Of a stretch of 33,028 nt of DNA, positions 25,301 through 33,028 are shown one piece after another. Position numbers and translations under genes: made by a program. The DNA is from Candidatus Gastranaerophilales bacterium (GTDB taxonomy: Bacteria > Cyanobacteriota > Vampirovibrionia > Gastranaerophilales > Gastranaerophilaceae). Under the pieces are notes generated by a model. The model had not been told where the DNA came from. It made no database searches and saw nothing but the letters and a program-made list of their open reading frames with translations. The first letter of the stretch is position 1. Each line of letters starts with the position of its first letter. The stretch lies in the NCBI GenBank assembly GCA_024695865.1, contig JAILHI010000029.1, positions 1 through 33,028 on the forward strand. Reading direction: 5' to 3'.

Positions 25301-26140
25301 GTTGGAATATACTTTATCCGCCTCTTTTGAAATGTCGTCGTCCTGCTTTAAGTTATCCGCTTTTTCTCCAAACAGTTTTTCAAACTCAAAAACGGCAGTT
25401 TTGTAGGCACTCAGGTAACCGCACCTTGACGAACCCGAATTGTCATAGGCAATAAACCAATCTTTGAGTTGGGGACGCAAAAACTTAACGAAATTAAATT
25501 CCGCAAAAGTCATTTCATCAGCATCATCAACAAAAAGATATTCAATATTTTTAAAATAATCGGTATGCTCGGCGACATACGGCAGTATGGATAACTGCCT
25601 CAAATAGTCAAAACTTCTGTATTGCAGGGTAAGTTTCTGATAGTTTTTGTAAGCAGTTCTTGTATCCTCGTAGAAAGTTTCATTTAAAATATGCGATTTT
25701 TCGGATATTTCTTTTTCCGTCAAACTATTTAACACTATCAGTTGTATTCTTTTAAACATCTGGTGAAGAAGGTTGTTTTTTGAAAAATAGTCCTGAAAGA
25801 TGCCGTTTTTGATACTATCCGACAAAAACAATCTGGATAGTTCGAGCCCGCAAAGATTAGGAATTATAACGGGATTAGCGATTTTAAGAGAATCTTCGAT
25901 TTCAGCCCAGCTTCCGAGCAGAGCATTATAGCAAAGACCGTAAAAGGTCTGAATCTTCGGATTACCGTACAAAAAACCCTGAATTTGCTTCATAACACCG
26001 TTTATAAATTCCTGTTTTTTGTAGGAATTAAGCGTCAAAACAAGAATATTTTCGGGCAAAACGCCCTTATTAATCAACTCTGCGTATTGCTGCTGCAGAA
26101 GTTTTGACTTTTCACTCCGTATATTTCCCTGAATAAGCAT
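22310..26140 (-). CDS. Tandem UvrD-like helicase: inactive N-terminal motor fused to active C-terminal motor
   Basis: SF1A helicase-like protein of 1276 residues, probably for double-strand-break end processing. The C-terminal half (about 645-1276) is a full UvrD-type motor: NAVPGAGKTTVL (Lys661), STIHGLAF, IFEDEAQDSSELQ (about 842), IGDINQAI, KSSQRST, IMTMHKSKGGEFDVVF (about 1170) and LLYVGITRAKKELYIS (about 1237). The N-terminal half (1-640) repeats the same order in decayed form: GNIRSEKSKLL for Walker A, TFYGLCYNAL, LFVDDADEMTF (about 205) for motif II, IIISTPQKIIDFE (about 530) for motif V, and LRKLFLCCQEKIYAYF (about 588) for motif VI without the arginine. This resembles an AddB/RecC-like dead helicase joined to an AddA-like live one. 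The nuclease is the next gene. There is no Shine-Dalgarno, and an extended -10 lies six bases before the ATG. Confidence 0.9.
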   Translation of the reverse strand: MLIQGNIRSEKSKLLQQQYAELINKGVLPENILVLTLNSYKKQEFINGVMKQIQGFLYGNPKIQTFYGLCYNALLGSWAEIEDSLKIANPVIIPNLCGLELSRLFLSDSIKNGIFQDYFSKNNLLHQMFKRIQLIVLNSLTEKEISEKSHILNETFYEDTRTAYKNYQKLTLQYRSFDYLRQLSILPYVAEHTDYFKNIEYLFVDDADEMTFAEFNFVKFLRPQLKDWFIAYDNSGSSRCGYLSAYKTAVFEFEKLFGEKADNLKQDDDISKEADKVYSNIINKTKSSPENFELHSYLKRLDMLDAAFTQINTMLKNGVKPSDIAVITPVNDDMLSNSLKRFFGKNITFQSLSGSKKPSDCVFLRDIFSIIKLLHSEWKMPLEASEYRSIFSNCLKIPVKYSGKAVSKCTADENLADFDFKNDLFNGRYSEFRQFVQDFDKTQKFSDEILSIFGYVSRNGVNKDDLKNFNFFLKEIRSFEKAFGILSGDLKKRILLQFQNGIISENPSIPEQIEKNAIIISTPQKIIDFEIKRKYQIWLDVSNDLWSMRDIGVLYNAWVFNAEWQNKEFLIEDNIRLANEKQARVLRKLFLCCQEKIYAYFSQYDTSGQENIGLIQSYFSSDEKESADNKQKRIIPRDDQKQVIEYRKGKGAVNAVPGAGKTTVLTALLVNLIESGVKPSNIYVLTYMESAATNIREKIKKTLPDLTDIPNISTIHGLAFKIIKENNNYVKLNLSDNLEVADDNMRNKILCDSISELGMDYDKLDDYKVGLSAVKLSPNGIKPLKYLKGGKDFDKLYETYEKNLKKAGVIDYDDMLRYAVYLVENFDEIREFYAESCEYIFEDEAQDSSELQQKLLLMLSEKHGNLLRIGDINQAITSSFTDSDPKCFKKYFDENIKMVMKSSQRSTVQIQKLANDLIDTSKTDENLKEAFFDSKLVPTGKNPVSSHVPEFRIFSDFTDEKYFVLNKIRDLNKKNKQEIAILVRNNSQITQWSDFLSQNGLFVTTNSDVLEQKSVFKVIIAFLEYFQTPFSKDKILNIIKTLEECRLARFFKYEKEYLKNQKGYFLSSVPDEYGENLAQLWWDLQFYEDLSYSNPDEIALNIGIKYFHTQNEKSNIYLIATIIRKLSQMYVNRNTVLDRLKSIAKRPVGSTFRFFEDENDANSAAVKIMTMHKSKGGEFDVVFIPELTEENYAVLNNKIKLKSNFAESVKELRNGYKKRTNDEIKTEIAEETMRLLYVGITRAKKELYISCSKFYNKKLQTPSVLFDYFGGGRCSQ

Positions 26141-26146
26141 GTATTA

Positions 26147-26155
26147 ATTTTATCA
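26147..26155 (-). promoter_or_regulatory. Extended -10 of the helicase gene
   Basis: TGA-TAAAAT on the minus strand, with the hexamer ending six bases before the ATG at 26140, so +1 would be the A of the start codon. No good -35 is seen at 16-18 bases, as is usual for extended -10 promoters. Confidence 0.4.
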
Positions 26156-26250
26156 TAAATAATGTTAACAAAATGATACTTTATTTTTTATTTTCGACAT
26201 TCTATGATAATATTTTTTTATACGGAAGTAACAGAAATGGACAAATTTGT

Positions 26251-27507
26251 ATGAAAATAGATTGGAAATCAAAACAGACAAGAGTTTATGCAATTATTAT
26301 TGCAATAATTATTATACCGATTTTTTACAACCAAATTTCGAGTTTGGTAGTAGGTGCAATTACGGCTTATCACATGAAGCAGCCCAAAACCGTTAAAACC
26401 GCTCACCCGATTGAAAAGGATATTTTCCCGACATACTCGTCAACGGGCAGAATTGAGGCAAATTTATCGGTTGATATCATTGCCAGAGTCAATGGCTGGC
26501 TGCAAAAACGATACTTTGAAGAAGGCGATGTCGTTAAAAAAGGACAACCGCTCTACTTAATTGAACAGGATGAATACATTCTTGCCGCAAAAAATGCAAG
26601 AGCCGCCGTAAATGAAAATGCTGCCGTTTTCAAAAATGCTCAAATAGAATTAGACCGTGCAACACAACTTTTAAAAGAAGATTTGGTCAGCCGTGAATAC
26701 TATGACGATGCCTTGGCTGAGAGAAATAAATACAGAGCGGCTTTAGACGGTTCAATAGCACAACTTCAGAAAGCAAATCTCGATTTGAGTTACACAAATA
26801 TTGTTTCCCCTATGGACGGCAGAATCGGTAAAACACATTATTCCGTAGGCAATTATGTAACATCTTCAAGCGGCGCTATTGCACAAATTTATACAACTTC
26901 GCCGATGAAAGTTGTTTTCCCGATTAAAAGCGGTGATTTTATTGAAATCAAAAAATACTACATAGATAATCCCGATGATGAAAGCACATCTTCGGTAATA
27001 TTAGGACTTGCAGACGGCTCAACCTACGATATCGAAGGTGATATTGAGTTTGTTGACAACAAAATTGATGAAAATACAGGCACGGTTACCCTGAGAGCCG
27101 TTTTTGCCAATCCTAACGAACTTTTGGTTCCGGGTGATTATGTCAACGTAACTATCCGAATCAACAAGGCGAAAAAGGTTATGCTGGTGCCGCAGTCCGC
27201 AACAAAAACCGACGTCGGTACGGGTTACTATGTATGGGTAGTTAAAGACGGCAAGACGGTTAAAAAGAATATTGTCGTAAGAGATAACATCGACAACAAC
27301 TGGGTTGTTGAAAGCGGACTTGATTACGACGATGAAGTTGTAATGGAGGGTATTCAGGATATCTTCAAATCAGGTCAGGAGGTAAAAACCGTTCCTTATG
27401 AAATGAAAAACGAAAACAGTGATACCGATAAAGCCGAAAAATCCGATAAAACTGATAAAACGAATAAAACGAATAATATCGAACAAATTGAAAGTAAGGC
27501 AGAATAA
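26251..27507 (+). CDS. RND efflux periplasmic adaptor (membrane fusion protein)
   Basis: AcrA/MexA-type adaptor, 418 residues, linking the inner-membrane pump to the outer-membrane channel. An N-terminal membrane anchor ([15 protein letters not shown]) is followed by a lipoyl half ([24 protein letters not shown]), a coiled-coil hairpin (about 105-175), the second lipoyl half ([20 protein letters not shown]) and beta-barrel/MP domains ([20 protein letters not shown]). No lipobox is present. The C-terminal tail is a low-complexity Asp/Lys/Thr repeat. The frame is open to 26173, but the ATG at 26251 fits the family. A weak TATGAT -10 candidate is at 26203. The stop shares one base with the pump start (TAATG). 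Confidence 0.93.
   Translation: MKIDWKSKQTRVYAIIIAIIIIPIFYNQISSLVVGAITAYHMKQPKTVKTAHPIEKDIFPTYSSTGRIEANLSVDIIARVNGWLQKRYFEEGDVVKKGQPLYLIEQDEYILAAKNARAAVNENAAVFKNAQIELDRATQLLKEDLVSREYYDDALAERNKYRAALDGSIAQLQKANLDLSYTNIVSPMDGRIGKTHYSVGNYVTSSSGAIAQIYTTSPMKVVFPIKSGDFIEIKKYYIDNPDDESTSSVILGLADGSTYDIEGDIEFVDNKIDENTGTVTLRAVFANPNELLVPGDYVNVTIRINKAKKVMLVPQSATKTDVGTGYYVWVVKDGKTVKKNIVVRDNIDNNWVVESGLDYDDEVVMEGIQDIFKSGQEVKTVPYEMKNENSDTDKAEKSDKTDKTNKTNNIEQIESKAE
27424..27476 (+). repeat. Short tandem repeat in the adaptor tail
   Basis: Imperfect 9-base units of the type GATAAAACT/GATAAAACG/AATAAAACG encode DKT-DKT-NKT. The run is in frame, so unit gain or loss would change tail length without breaking the gene. 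Confidence 0.6.
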
Positions 27508-30500
27508 TGGCTATCAAAAAAGAAGATTTGTATTTTTTCATTCAAAAGCCACGTTTTGCGGTTGTAATTTCAATATTTATAGTTATTGTAGGTATCATTT
27601 CGCTGCTCGGTCTGCAACAGGAAAAGTATCCTAACATCACTCCTCCGAATGTTACCGTAACTGCATCTTATCCGGGTGCAAGCGCTGCAGTTATTGAATC
27701 CTCGGTTGCATCTCTTATGGAATCGCAGTTAAACGGTGTTCAGGACATGCTTTATATGTCATCCACCTGCTACGATTCGTCATATTCGCTTGATATTTAC
27801 TTCAAGACAGGTACTAATAATGATGTTAATCTGATGAATGTTCAAAACAAAATTCAGCAGGTTCAGGCCCTTTTACCGAGTGACGTTATTCAGCAGGGTG
27901 TTACCGCAAAGAACAGCGTCGGCGGTACGGGTGCTATCATTCTTAACCTTGAATCTACTGACGGTTCGTGGAGTCAACTCGATTTAACAAACTATGCAAG
28001 TATTTATATCAAGGATGCCATTAAAAGAATTGGCGGTGTCGGCGATGTTAACATCTTCGGTGCAGACGATTACAGTATGAGAATTTGGCTTGACCCTGCA
28101 AAATTAGCCCATTATAAAATCTCGATTTCCGAAGTTCACAGTGCTATAACAAGTCAGAACACCCAATTTTCAACAGGTGCTCTCGGTGATTTGCCGACGG
28201 ATATCAAACCGAGTTTAAAACTCTCCATATTAACGACCGGCCGTCTAAAAACGCCGCAGGAGTTTGAAAAAATCATTATCCGCTCCAATACCGACGGTTC
28301 AAAGGTTCGACTTAAAGACATTGCGAGAGTCGAATTAGGTGCAAAATCATATACCACTTTTGGTATGGTTGATGCAAATCCGGGTGCGTTAATTCAGGTC
28401 ATGCCTCTGCCCGGTGCAAATACAGTTGATATCGTAAAAAATGTCCATCAGGAAGTTGAAAAATTATCTAAAACTCTGCCCGACACCTTAGTAATTAACA
28501 CTATGCTCGACAGTGCCGTTTTCATTAACGAGTCAATGGAAGAAGTTGAATTTACAATTTTACTGACATCGCTCATAGTAATTTTTATTATATTTATTTT
28601 CTTAGGAGATTATAAAGCAACTTTGATACCTTGTGTTACCATTCCTGTTTCATTGGTCGGTACATTTACTGCATTACAGCTTTTGGGAATGTCGTTAAAT
28701 CTGTTAACCCTGTTTGCTCTTGTTTTGGCGGTTGCCGTTGTTGTTGACGACGCTATTGTCGTAATTGAAAACGTAAAAAGACACATGGAAAACGGGCTCA
28801 GCGCAGTAGAGGCGACTCAGATTACGATGAAAGAGGTCGGAGGTTCGCTTATTGCGATGGCTTCGGTTTTGATGGCGGTATTTGTTCCGATGTGCTTTAT
28901 GACAGGCTTATCGGGTACAATGTATAAACAGTTTGCGGTTTGTATTGCAGTTTCTATCGCTTTATCGGCAATTTGTGCATTGTCGCTTTCCCCTGCAATG
29001 TGTTCAATTTTGCTGAAAGAAAAGAAAAATAAAAAGCCGTTAAGCCCCATGGCAGTAAAAATACAAGGTTATGTTGATATTCTGCTTAATAAATTCAACT
29101 ATTATTTTGATATGCTGACAAATTATTATCTCGATATGGTTAAAAAATTCGTTTATAATCAGAAATTAACGATTATTTTATATCTTTCAATTGTAGTATT
29201 GATGCTCGGTCTTTTCAAAATAATTCCGACTGGCTTTATTCCGGATGAAGATCAGGGTATGTTGATTACGGCGGTAACTCTGCCTGACGGTGCATCTTTA
29301 AACAGAACGGAGGATGTCTGTATCAAATTTACAAAAGCCGTTGAAGAAATCGAGGGTGTCGACAAGACAAGAATAATTGCCTTCGGTGGTAACGGTCCCT
29401 CAAACCAGGCAAACGTTGTAATCAATCTCAAAAGTTGGAACGAAAGAAAAGTCGGTCCTGTCGATTGGGTAATAAGAAAATTTCAGGGACGTCCTACGGA
29501 TTTATCACATACCGCTATTCTGACCGAAATTTACAAAAAATCGGCACATATAACCGAAGCATCAATTATGACGTTTTCACCTCCGGCAATTGACGGTCTT
29601 AGTATGATGGGCGGTTTCGAATTTCAGATGCTCTCCTTAAATGATGCGGAACTTCAGGAAATTTCAAAAATTGCTGACGATTTTATCCTCAAAGCAAATC
29701 AGGATAAAAGTTTGAACAGCGTATTTACTCAGTTTCAGGCAAATGTACCTCAATATCTTCTTAATATTGATTACGAAAAAGTTTTGGCTCAGGGTATTGA
29801 TATTTCGGAACTTCAGAACACTCTTGCCTCAACGCTTTCTTACGCTTATATAAACGACTTCAATAAACTCGGCAGAGTATTTAAAGTCTTTATGCAGGCT
29901 GAGGGTGATTACAGAAATAAAATTGAGGATTTGCAAAAAATATACGTCATAAACAAAAACGGACAGGCTGTTCCGATTATGACGGTTATGAACGCAAAAC
30001 AGATTACGGGTGCGGTTTCAATAACACGATTTAACCAGTTCCGTGCCGTTAAGATAATGGGTATGCCGTCAACCGGAAAATCCTCGGGTGATGCGATGAA
30101 TGCAATGGAAAATCTTGCCTCGAAAGAATTTTCAAAAGATTATTCTTATGCATGGTCCGGTACATCATTACAGGAAAAAGAATCAGCGGGACAAACGGGT
30201 ATTGTAGTAGGTCTTGCTCTGTTATTCGTATATCTGTTCCTCGTTGCTCTGTATGAAAGTTGGATGATACCTGTTGCTGTACTTTTGGTATCTCCCGTTG
30301 CACTTATCGGTGCTCTGATTTTCCAGATGATGCTCGGTCAGTCGTTAGACCTCTACTCTCAGGTCGGTCTTATTACCTTAATCGGTTTGGCGGCAAAACA
30401 ATCTATTTTGATTGTTGAATTTGCAAAAGACGAACACGAGAGAAACGGTTTAACAATTCATGAGGCGGCTATTCAGGCAGCAGGTTTGCGTTTCAGGGCA

Positions 30501-30728
30501 ATTATGATGACGGAAGCCGCATTCATTTTGGGTATTTTGCCGTTGTTATTCGCATCGGGTGCAGGTGCAAACAGCAGAATTTCTGTCGGTTCGACTGTAA
30601 TCGGAGGTATGCTTGTTGCGGCAACGCTCGGTACGGTGCTCACTCCTGCTTTTTATGTAATAATTCAGGATGTAGTGGATAAATGTTTTAACAGTAAAAA
30701 AGAGAATGATGATGAAATTATACAGTAA
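27507..30728 (+). CDS. RND multidrug efflux pump (HAE1 family, AcrB-like)
   Basis: Proton-driven inner-membrane exporter of 1073 residues, the usual length. It has twelve membrane segments in two repeats, each followed by a large periplasmic loop. The proton-relay residues are intact: Asp414-Asp415 in [12 protein letters not shown] (TM4) and Lys964 in [16 protein letters not shown] (TM10). Other landmarks are [20 protein letters not shown] near the N-terminus and [15 protein letters not shown] at the start of the second half. Substrates cannot be named. It overlaps both neighbours: one base with the adaptor and the first codons of the TolC gene. It forms a tripartite system with them. No local regulator gene is seen. 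Confidence 0.96.
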   Translation: MAIKKEDLYFFIQKPRFAVVISIFIVIVGIISLLGLQQEKYPNITPPNVTVTASYPGASAAVIESSVASLMESQLNGVQDMLYMSSTCYDSSYSLDIYFKTGTNNDVNLMNVQNKIQQVQALLPSDVIQQGVTAKNSVGGTGAIILNLESTDGSWSQLDLTNYASIYIKDAIKRIGGVGDVNIFGADDYSMRIWLDPAKLAHYKISISEVHSAITSQNTQFSTGALGDLPTDIKPSLKLSILTTGRLKTPQEFEKIIIRSNTDGSKVRLKDIARVELGAKSYTTFGMVDANPGALIQVMPLPGANTVDIVKNVHQEVEKLSKTLPDTLVINTMLDSAVFINESMEEVEFTILLTSLIVIFIIFIFLGDYKATLIPCVTIPVSLVGTFTALQLLGMSLNLLTLFALVLAVAVVVDDAIVVIENVKRHMENGLSAVEATQITMKEVGGSLIAMASVLMAVFVPMCFMTGLSGTMYKQFAVCIAVSIALSAICALSLSPAMCSILLKEKKNKKPLSPMAVKIQGYVDILLNKFNYYFDMLTNYYLDMVKKFVYNQKLTIILYLSIVVLMLGLFKIIPTGFIPDEDQGMLITAVTLPDGASLNRTEDVCIKFTKAVEEIEGVDKTRIIAFGGNGPSNQANVVINLKSWNERKVGPVDWVIRKFQGRPTDLSHTAILTEIYKKSAHITEASIMTFSPPAIDGLSMMGGFEFQMLSLNDAELQEISKIADDFILKANQDKSLNSVFTQFQANVPQYLLNIDYEKVLAQGIDISELQNTLASTLSYAYINDFNKLGRVFKVFMQAEGDYRNKIEDLQKIYVINKNGQAVPIMTVMNAKQITGAVSITRFNQFRAVKIMGMPSTGKSSGDAMNAMENLASKEFSKDYSYAWSGTSLQEKESAGQTGIVVGLALLFVYLFLVALYESWMIPVAVLLVSPVALIGALIFQMMLGQSLDLYSQVGLITLIGLAAKQSILIVEFAKDEHERNGLTIHEAAIQAAGLRFRAIMMTEAAFILGILPLLFASGAGANSRISVGSTVIGGMLVAATLGTVLTPAFYVIIQDVVDKCFNSKKENDDEIIQ

Positions 30729-32124
30729 AATTCTGATAACACTATTAGTTACTTCCTTGTCGCTGAACGGCGCCTTTGCTTTCAGTTTTCACAAAAATCC
30801 CGACAAGGCAAAAAATGTTGAAAAAGTCAAAAATGATGAGTATGAAAAAGCACCGTTTACAAATGATGTTCACTCGGTGTTTTCACTCGAGGATTGCGTA
30901 AATAATGCCGTTAAATATAATCACTCTATTAAAGCGGCTGTTTATAATGAGGATGTTTATAAGTCAAAAATCGGTCAGGCTTGGGCGGGTTATTTCCCCA
31001 CGTTAACGGCAGGCGTTGATTTTTCAAGAACGAGTAACCATTACAAAGGTGCAATGTCTTATGCAAGTATGCACAACAATTTGGGGTATTTGCCTATGGT
31101 TTCTGCTCAGATGCTGCTTTTTGATTTCGGAAAAATTAAGGCTACGGCAGACAGCGCCAAAAAGTCTTATGAGGCTTCAAAAGAGGATACCAAAGAAAAC
31201 ATTAACGATATTATTTACAAAATTAAATCAACTTATTTCAACATTCTTTACGCTCAGGCAGCAGTAAGAGTTTATGAGGATACTGTCAAGGACTATGAAT
31301 TGCAACTTGAGCAGGCGTGGGGCTTTTACAGATTGGGTAAAAAACCGAAACTTGATGTTGTAACAGCAGAATACAACCTCGGAAAAGCAAAACTTGACCT
31401 TGTTGAAGCAAAAAATGAACTTGAAGTTGCCAAGGTAAAACTCTCGAAAATAATGGGTGCTCCGGAATACGTCAATTACGAGTTATCAGATGACCTTTCA
31501 ATTAAAAAATTTGAGTACACGGCTGATGAAGTAATTGCTAAAGCGATGGAGGTACGTCCCGAGTTGATTTCCGCGTATAAAAGTCTTGAGGCGGCAAAAT
31601 TGTCACTCAGAGCCGCAAGAAGAAATTTCGCTCCTGACTTAAATCTTTCAGGCAGTTACGGAAACGGGCTTGGCGATGAATATGATGTCGTTGCGGCGAA
31701 AATCGGTGTTGATTTGAAATATGAAAGTGTAAATTTCGCAAGAGTAAAAAAACAGTTTGATGAGGCAAAAGCCACATATAAACGCACTCTTGCCCAATAT
31801 AACGAGGTTAAAGACGACGTTTATTATAATGTCAAAAAGACCTATCTTGAACTTCAAACTTCCAGAGATGCAATTGTAATTGCAAAACTTGCGCTTGATG
31901 AGGCTAAAGAGCAATACAGACAGGTTTTAGGCAGATATAAAGCAGGTGTCGGTGATGCAATCGAGTTAAAAGACGGTGAAAATACTTATCTTAACGCCCG
32001 TCTTGATTTTTACAGTACTGTTTTGAACTATAATGTCACGGCTGCAGAACTTGAAAAAGAAATCGGTGTTCCTATTATCTTCTCGGATGAAAATATATTG
32101 GACATTCCTAAGGAACAATTATGA
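30712..32124 (+). CDS. TolC-family outer membrane efflux protein
   Basis: Outer-membrane channel of the tripartite efflux system, about 470 residues. The signal peptide ([20 protein letters not shown], cleavage after AFA) is followed by two OEP repeats, each with long coiled-coil helices: [20 protein letters not shown] opens the first, and [20 protein letters not shown] opens the second. Three consecutive ATGs (30706, 30709, 30712) are possible starts. I chose the third because the AAGAGA Shine-Dalgarno is then well spaced. The gene starts inside the pump gene and ends in an ATGA overlap with the next gene, so all four genes are one operon. Confidence 0.93.
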   Translation: MKLYSKILITLLVTSLSLNGAFAFSFHKNPDKAKNVEKVKNDEYEKAPFTNDVHSVFSLEDCVNNAVKYNHSIKAAVYNEDVYKSKIGQAWAGYFPTLTAGVDFSRTSNHYKGAMSYASMHNNLGYLPMVSAQMLLFDFGKIKATADSAKKSYEASKEDTKENINDIIYKIKSTYFNILYAQAAVRVYEDTVKDYELQLEQAWGFYRLGKKPKLDVVTAEYNLGKAKLDLVEAKNELEVAKVKLSKIMGAPEYVNYELSDDLSIKKFEYTADEVIAKAMEVRPELISAYKSLEAAKLSLRAARRNFAPDLNLSGSYGNGLGDEYDVVAAKIGVDLKYESVNFARVKKQFDEAKATYKRTLAQYNEVKDDVYYNVKKTYLELQTSRDAIVIAKLALDEAKEQYRQVLGRYKAGVGDAIELKDGENTYLNARLDFYSTVLNYNVTAAELEKEIGVPIIFSDENILDIPKEQL

Positions 32125-33028
32125 AAAAAACACTATCCGTAGTTTTGGCTCTGCTGTTTGTTCTTTGCCTGCTTATTTTTGATGTTTACTTTTTGGAACC
32201 CGATATGCTCGTTTTAAAAAGACAAAATGTGTATTCGGACAAATGGACAAAAAACTTAGACGGATATAAAATCGGTGTAATTTCAGATTTGCACATAGGC
32301 ACATATCGTGTCAATCAAAAAAAACTGCAAAAAACAGTAAGAACAATTAATGCGGAAAAACCTGATTTAATAGTGTTATTAGGCGATTTAGATGCAAAAT
32401 CGATTACTCAAAAAAAATATTCCGAAGATGAAATTGCAAAAATATTCTCCGAATTAAAAGCAAAAGACGGCGTAATTGCAATTCTCGGCAATCACGATTT
32501 TGACCCGCCAAACGTGGTAAAAAACATTTATCAAAAGGCAAAAATTCCCGTACTTGAAAACACGGAAACTATTATCACACATAACGGTAAAAAAATTCAG
32601 GTTGTCGGCTTGAAAGATTGGTGGCATAACAAGTACAACCCGAATGACTTTATGCAGAACAGAAATTATCCGGTTATCGTACTTTCACACAACCCCGATG
32701 TGTTTCCGAAGATTCCGTCCTACGTCAGCATAACACTTAGCGGACACACTCACGGCGGTGAAATATATCTGCCGCTTTTAGGCTCGCCCTTTGTTCCCTC
32801 TGAATACGGACAACGATACAGAAAAGGACGAATTATTGAAAACGGACAATATCTTTATGTTTCAGGCGGTGTTGCAAGTCTGAGCAGACTTCGTTTTTTA
32901 AACCCGCCCGAAATTGCGGTTATAACAATGTATGCAAGAGAACATAAAAAAATCAGAGATACAAAAGTTCAAAAAGGGTTTTCAAAAAATCATGCGGGTA
33001 TCTTTTTTGAAATGTCAAAAAAGATATA
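32121..33028 (+). CDS. Membrane-anchored metallophosphoesterase (YaeI/YkuE/LpxG-like), truncated by window end
   Basis: Calcineurin-like phosphoesterase; 302 codons are visible with no stop before the window ends. An N-terminal signal-anchor ([20 protein letters not shown]) precedes the catalytic domain with all metal-site motifs: ISDLHIG, LLGDLD, LGNHDFD, VLSHNPD and LSGHTHGGE. The arrangement is that of the YaeI/YkuE family, which includes lipid-A pathway LpxG enzymes and other phosphatases; a UDP-diacylglucosamine hydrolase role is possible but unproven. The start overlaps the TolC stop as ATGA, so it is translated with the efflux genes. The basic stretch after residue 272 (YAREHKKIRD) continues past the usual end of the domain. 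Confidence 0.88.
   Translation, partial: MKKTLSVVLALLFVLCLLIFDVYFLEPDMLVLKRQNVYSDKWTKNLDGYKIGVISDLHIGTYRVNQKKLQKTVRTINAEKPDLIVLLGDLDAKSITQKKYSEDEIAKIFSELKAKDGVIAILGNHDFDPPNVVKNIYQKAKIPVLENTETIITHNGKKIQVVGLKDWWHNKYNPNDFMQNRNYPVIVLSHNPDVFPKIPSYVSITLSGHTHGGEIYLPLLGSPFVPSEYGQRYRKGRIIENGQYLYVSGGVASLSRLRFLNPPEIAVITMYAREHKKIRDTKVQKGFSKNHAGIFFEMSKKI

Noticed and set aside
1-33028. Alternative genetic code with TGA read as an amino acid
   Set aside because: TGA serves as the stop in the ATGA overlaps (rsmE, truB, TolC genes) and no gene needs TGA readthrough.
1-33028. tRNA or rRNA genes, insertion sequences, prophage
   Set aside because: No T-loop-like GTTCGAATCC context with an acceptor stem, no rRNA-like segment and no transposase or integrase protein could be found.

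Overview
The window looks like a low-GC chromosome from a Gram-negative (diderm) bacterium. It encodes a complete RND adaptor/pump/TolC set and uses TGA as a normal stop, as the ATGA gene overlaps show. Protein style points to a non-photosynthetic relative of the Cyanobacteria, such as the gut Gastranaerophilales/Melainabacteria: a DUF2993 lipid-binding protein, a GerMN lipoprotein-like protein, an HD-containing CCA enzyme, and a polar Asn/Gln-rich N-terminus on the nucleotidase. That placement is inference and cannot be proved without a search.

Layout. Bases 303-7326 (minus strand) carry an EFR1-type flavodoxin/ferredoxin protein, a hipBA toxin-antitoxin pair, an isochorismatase-fold hydrolase, a four-carbon acid sugar kinase, a short SSB, a CCA-adding enzyme and RsmE. 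Bases 7477-11002 (plus) carry a 5'-nucleotidase-like protein closed by a strong terminator, then two tandem DUF1796 paralogues. Bases 11005-18016 (minus) form a translation operon: PurD-like ATP-grasp, ylxR/rnpM, infB, rbfA, truB, DUF2993, GerMN, HicB-like. Bases 18176-26140 (minus) carry cysK, udp, a BlaI-led trio with a BtuF-like binding protein, and a two-gene helicase-nuclease unit. Bases 26251-33028 (plus) form an efflux operon (adaptor, RND pump, TolC), then a membrane-anchored metallophosphoesterase cut by the window end.

How the genes work together. Translation and RNA maturation dominate (infB, rbfA, truB, ylxR, rsmE, cca). DNA metabolism is represented by ssb and by a RecBCD/AddAB-like unit. 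In that unit a dead and a live UvrD-type motor are fused in one 1276-residue chain, and the nuclease is a separate Fe-S protein. This is the most unusual system in the window. Envelope functions are the RND operon, the BtuF-like protein, GerMN and DUF2993.

Regulatory sequence is readable in several places. The hipBA promoter has its -10 inside one of two identical palindromes. A BlaI-like operator overlaps the blaI -10. Three genes (hipB, the PurD-like gene and the helicase) have a -10 element 6-7 bases before the ATG and no Shine-Dalgarno, which suggests leaderless transcripts. Two intergenic regions contain copies of a GTCATTGCGAG...GGCAATCC repeat with a nested variable hairpin. I saw no tRNA, rRNA, CRISPR array, transposase or prophage gene.
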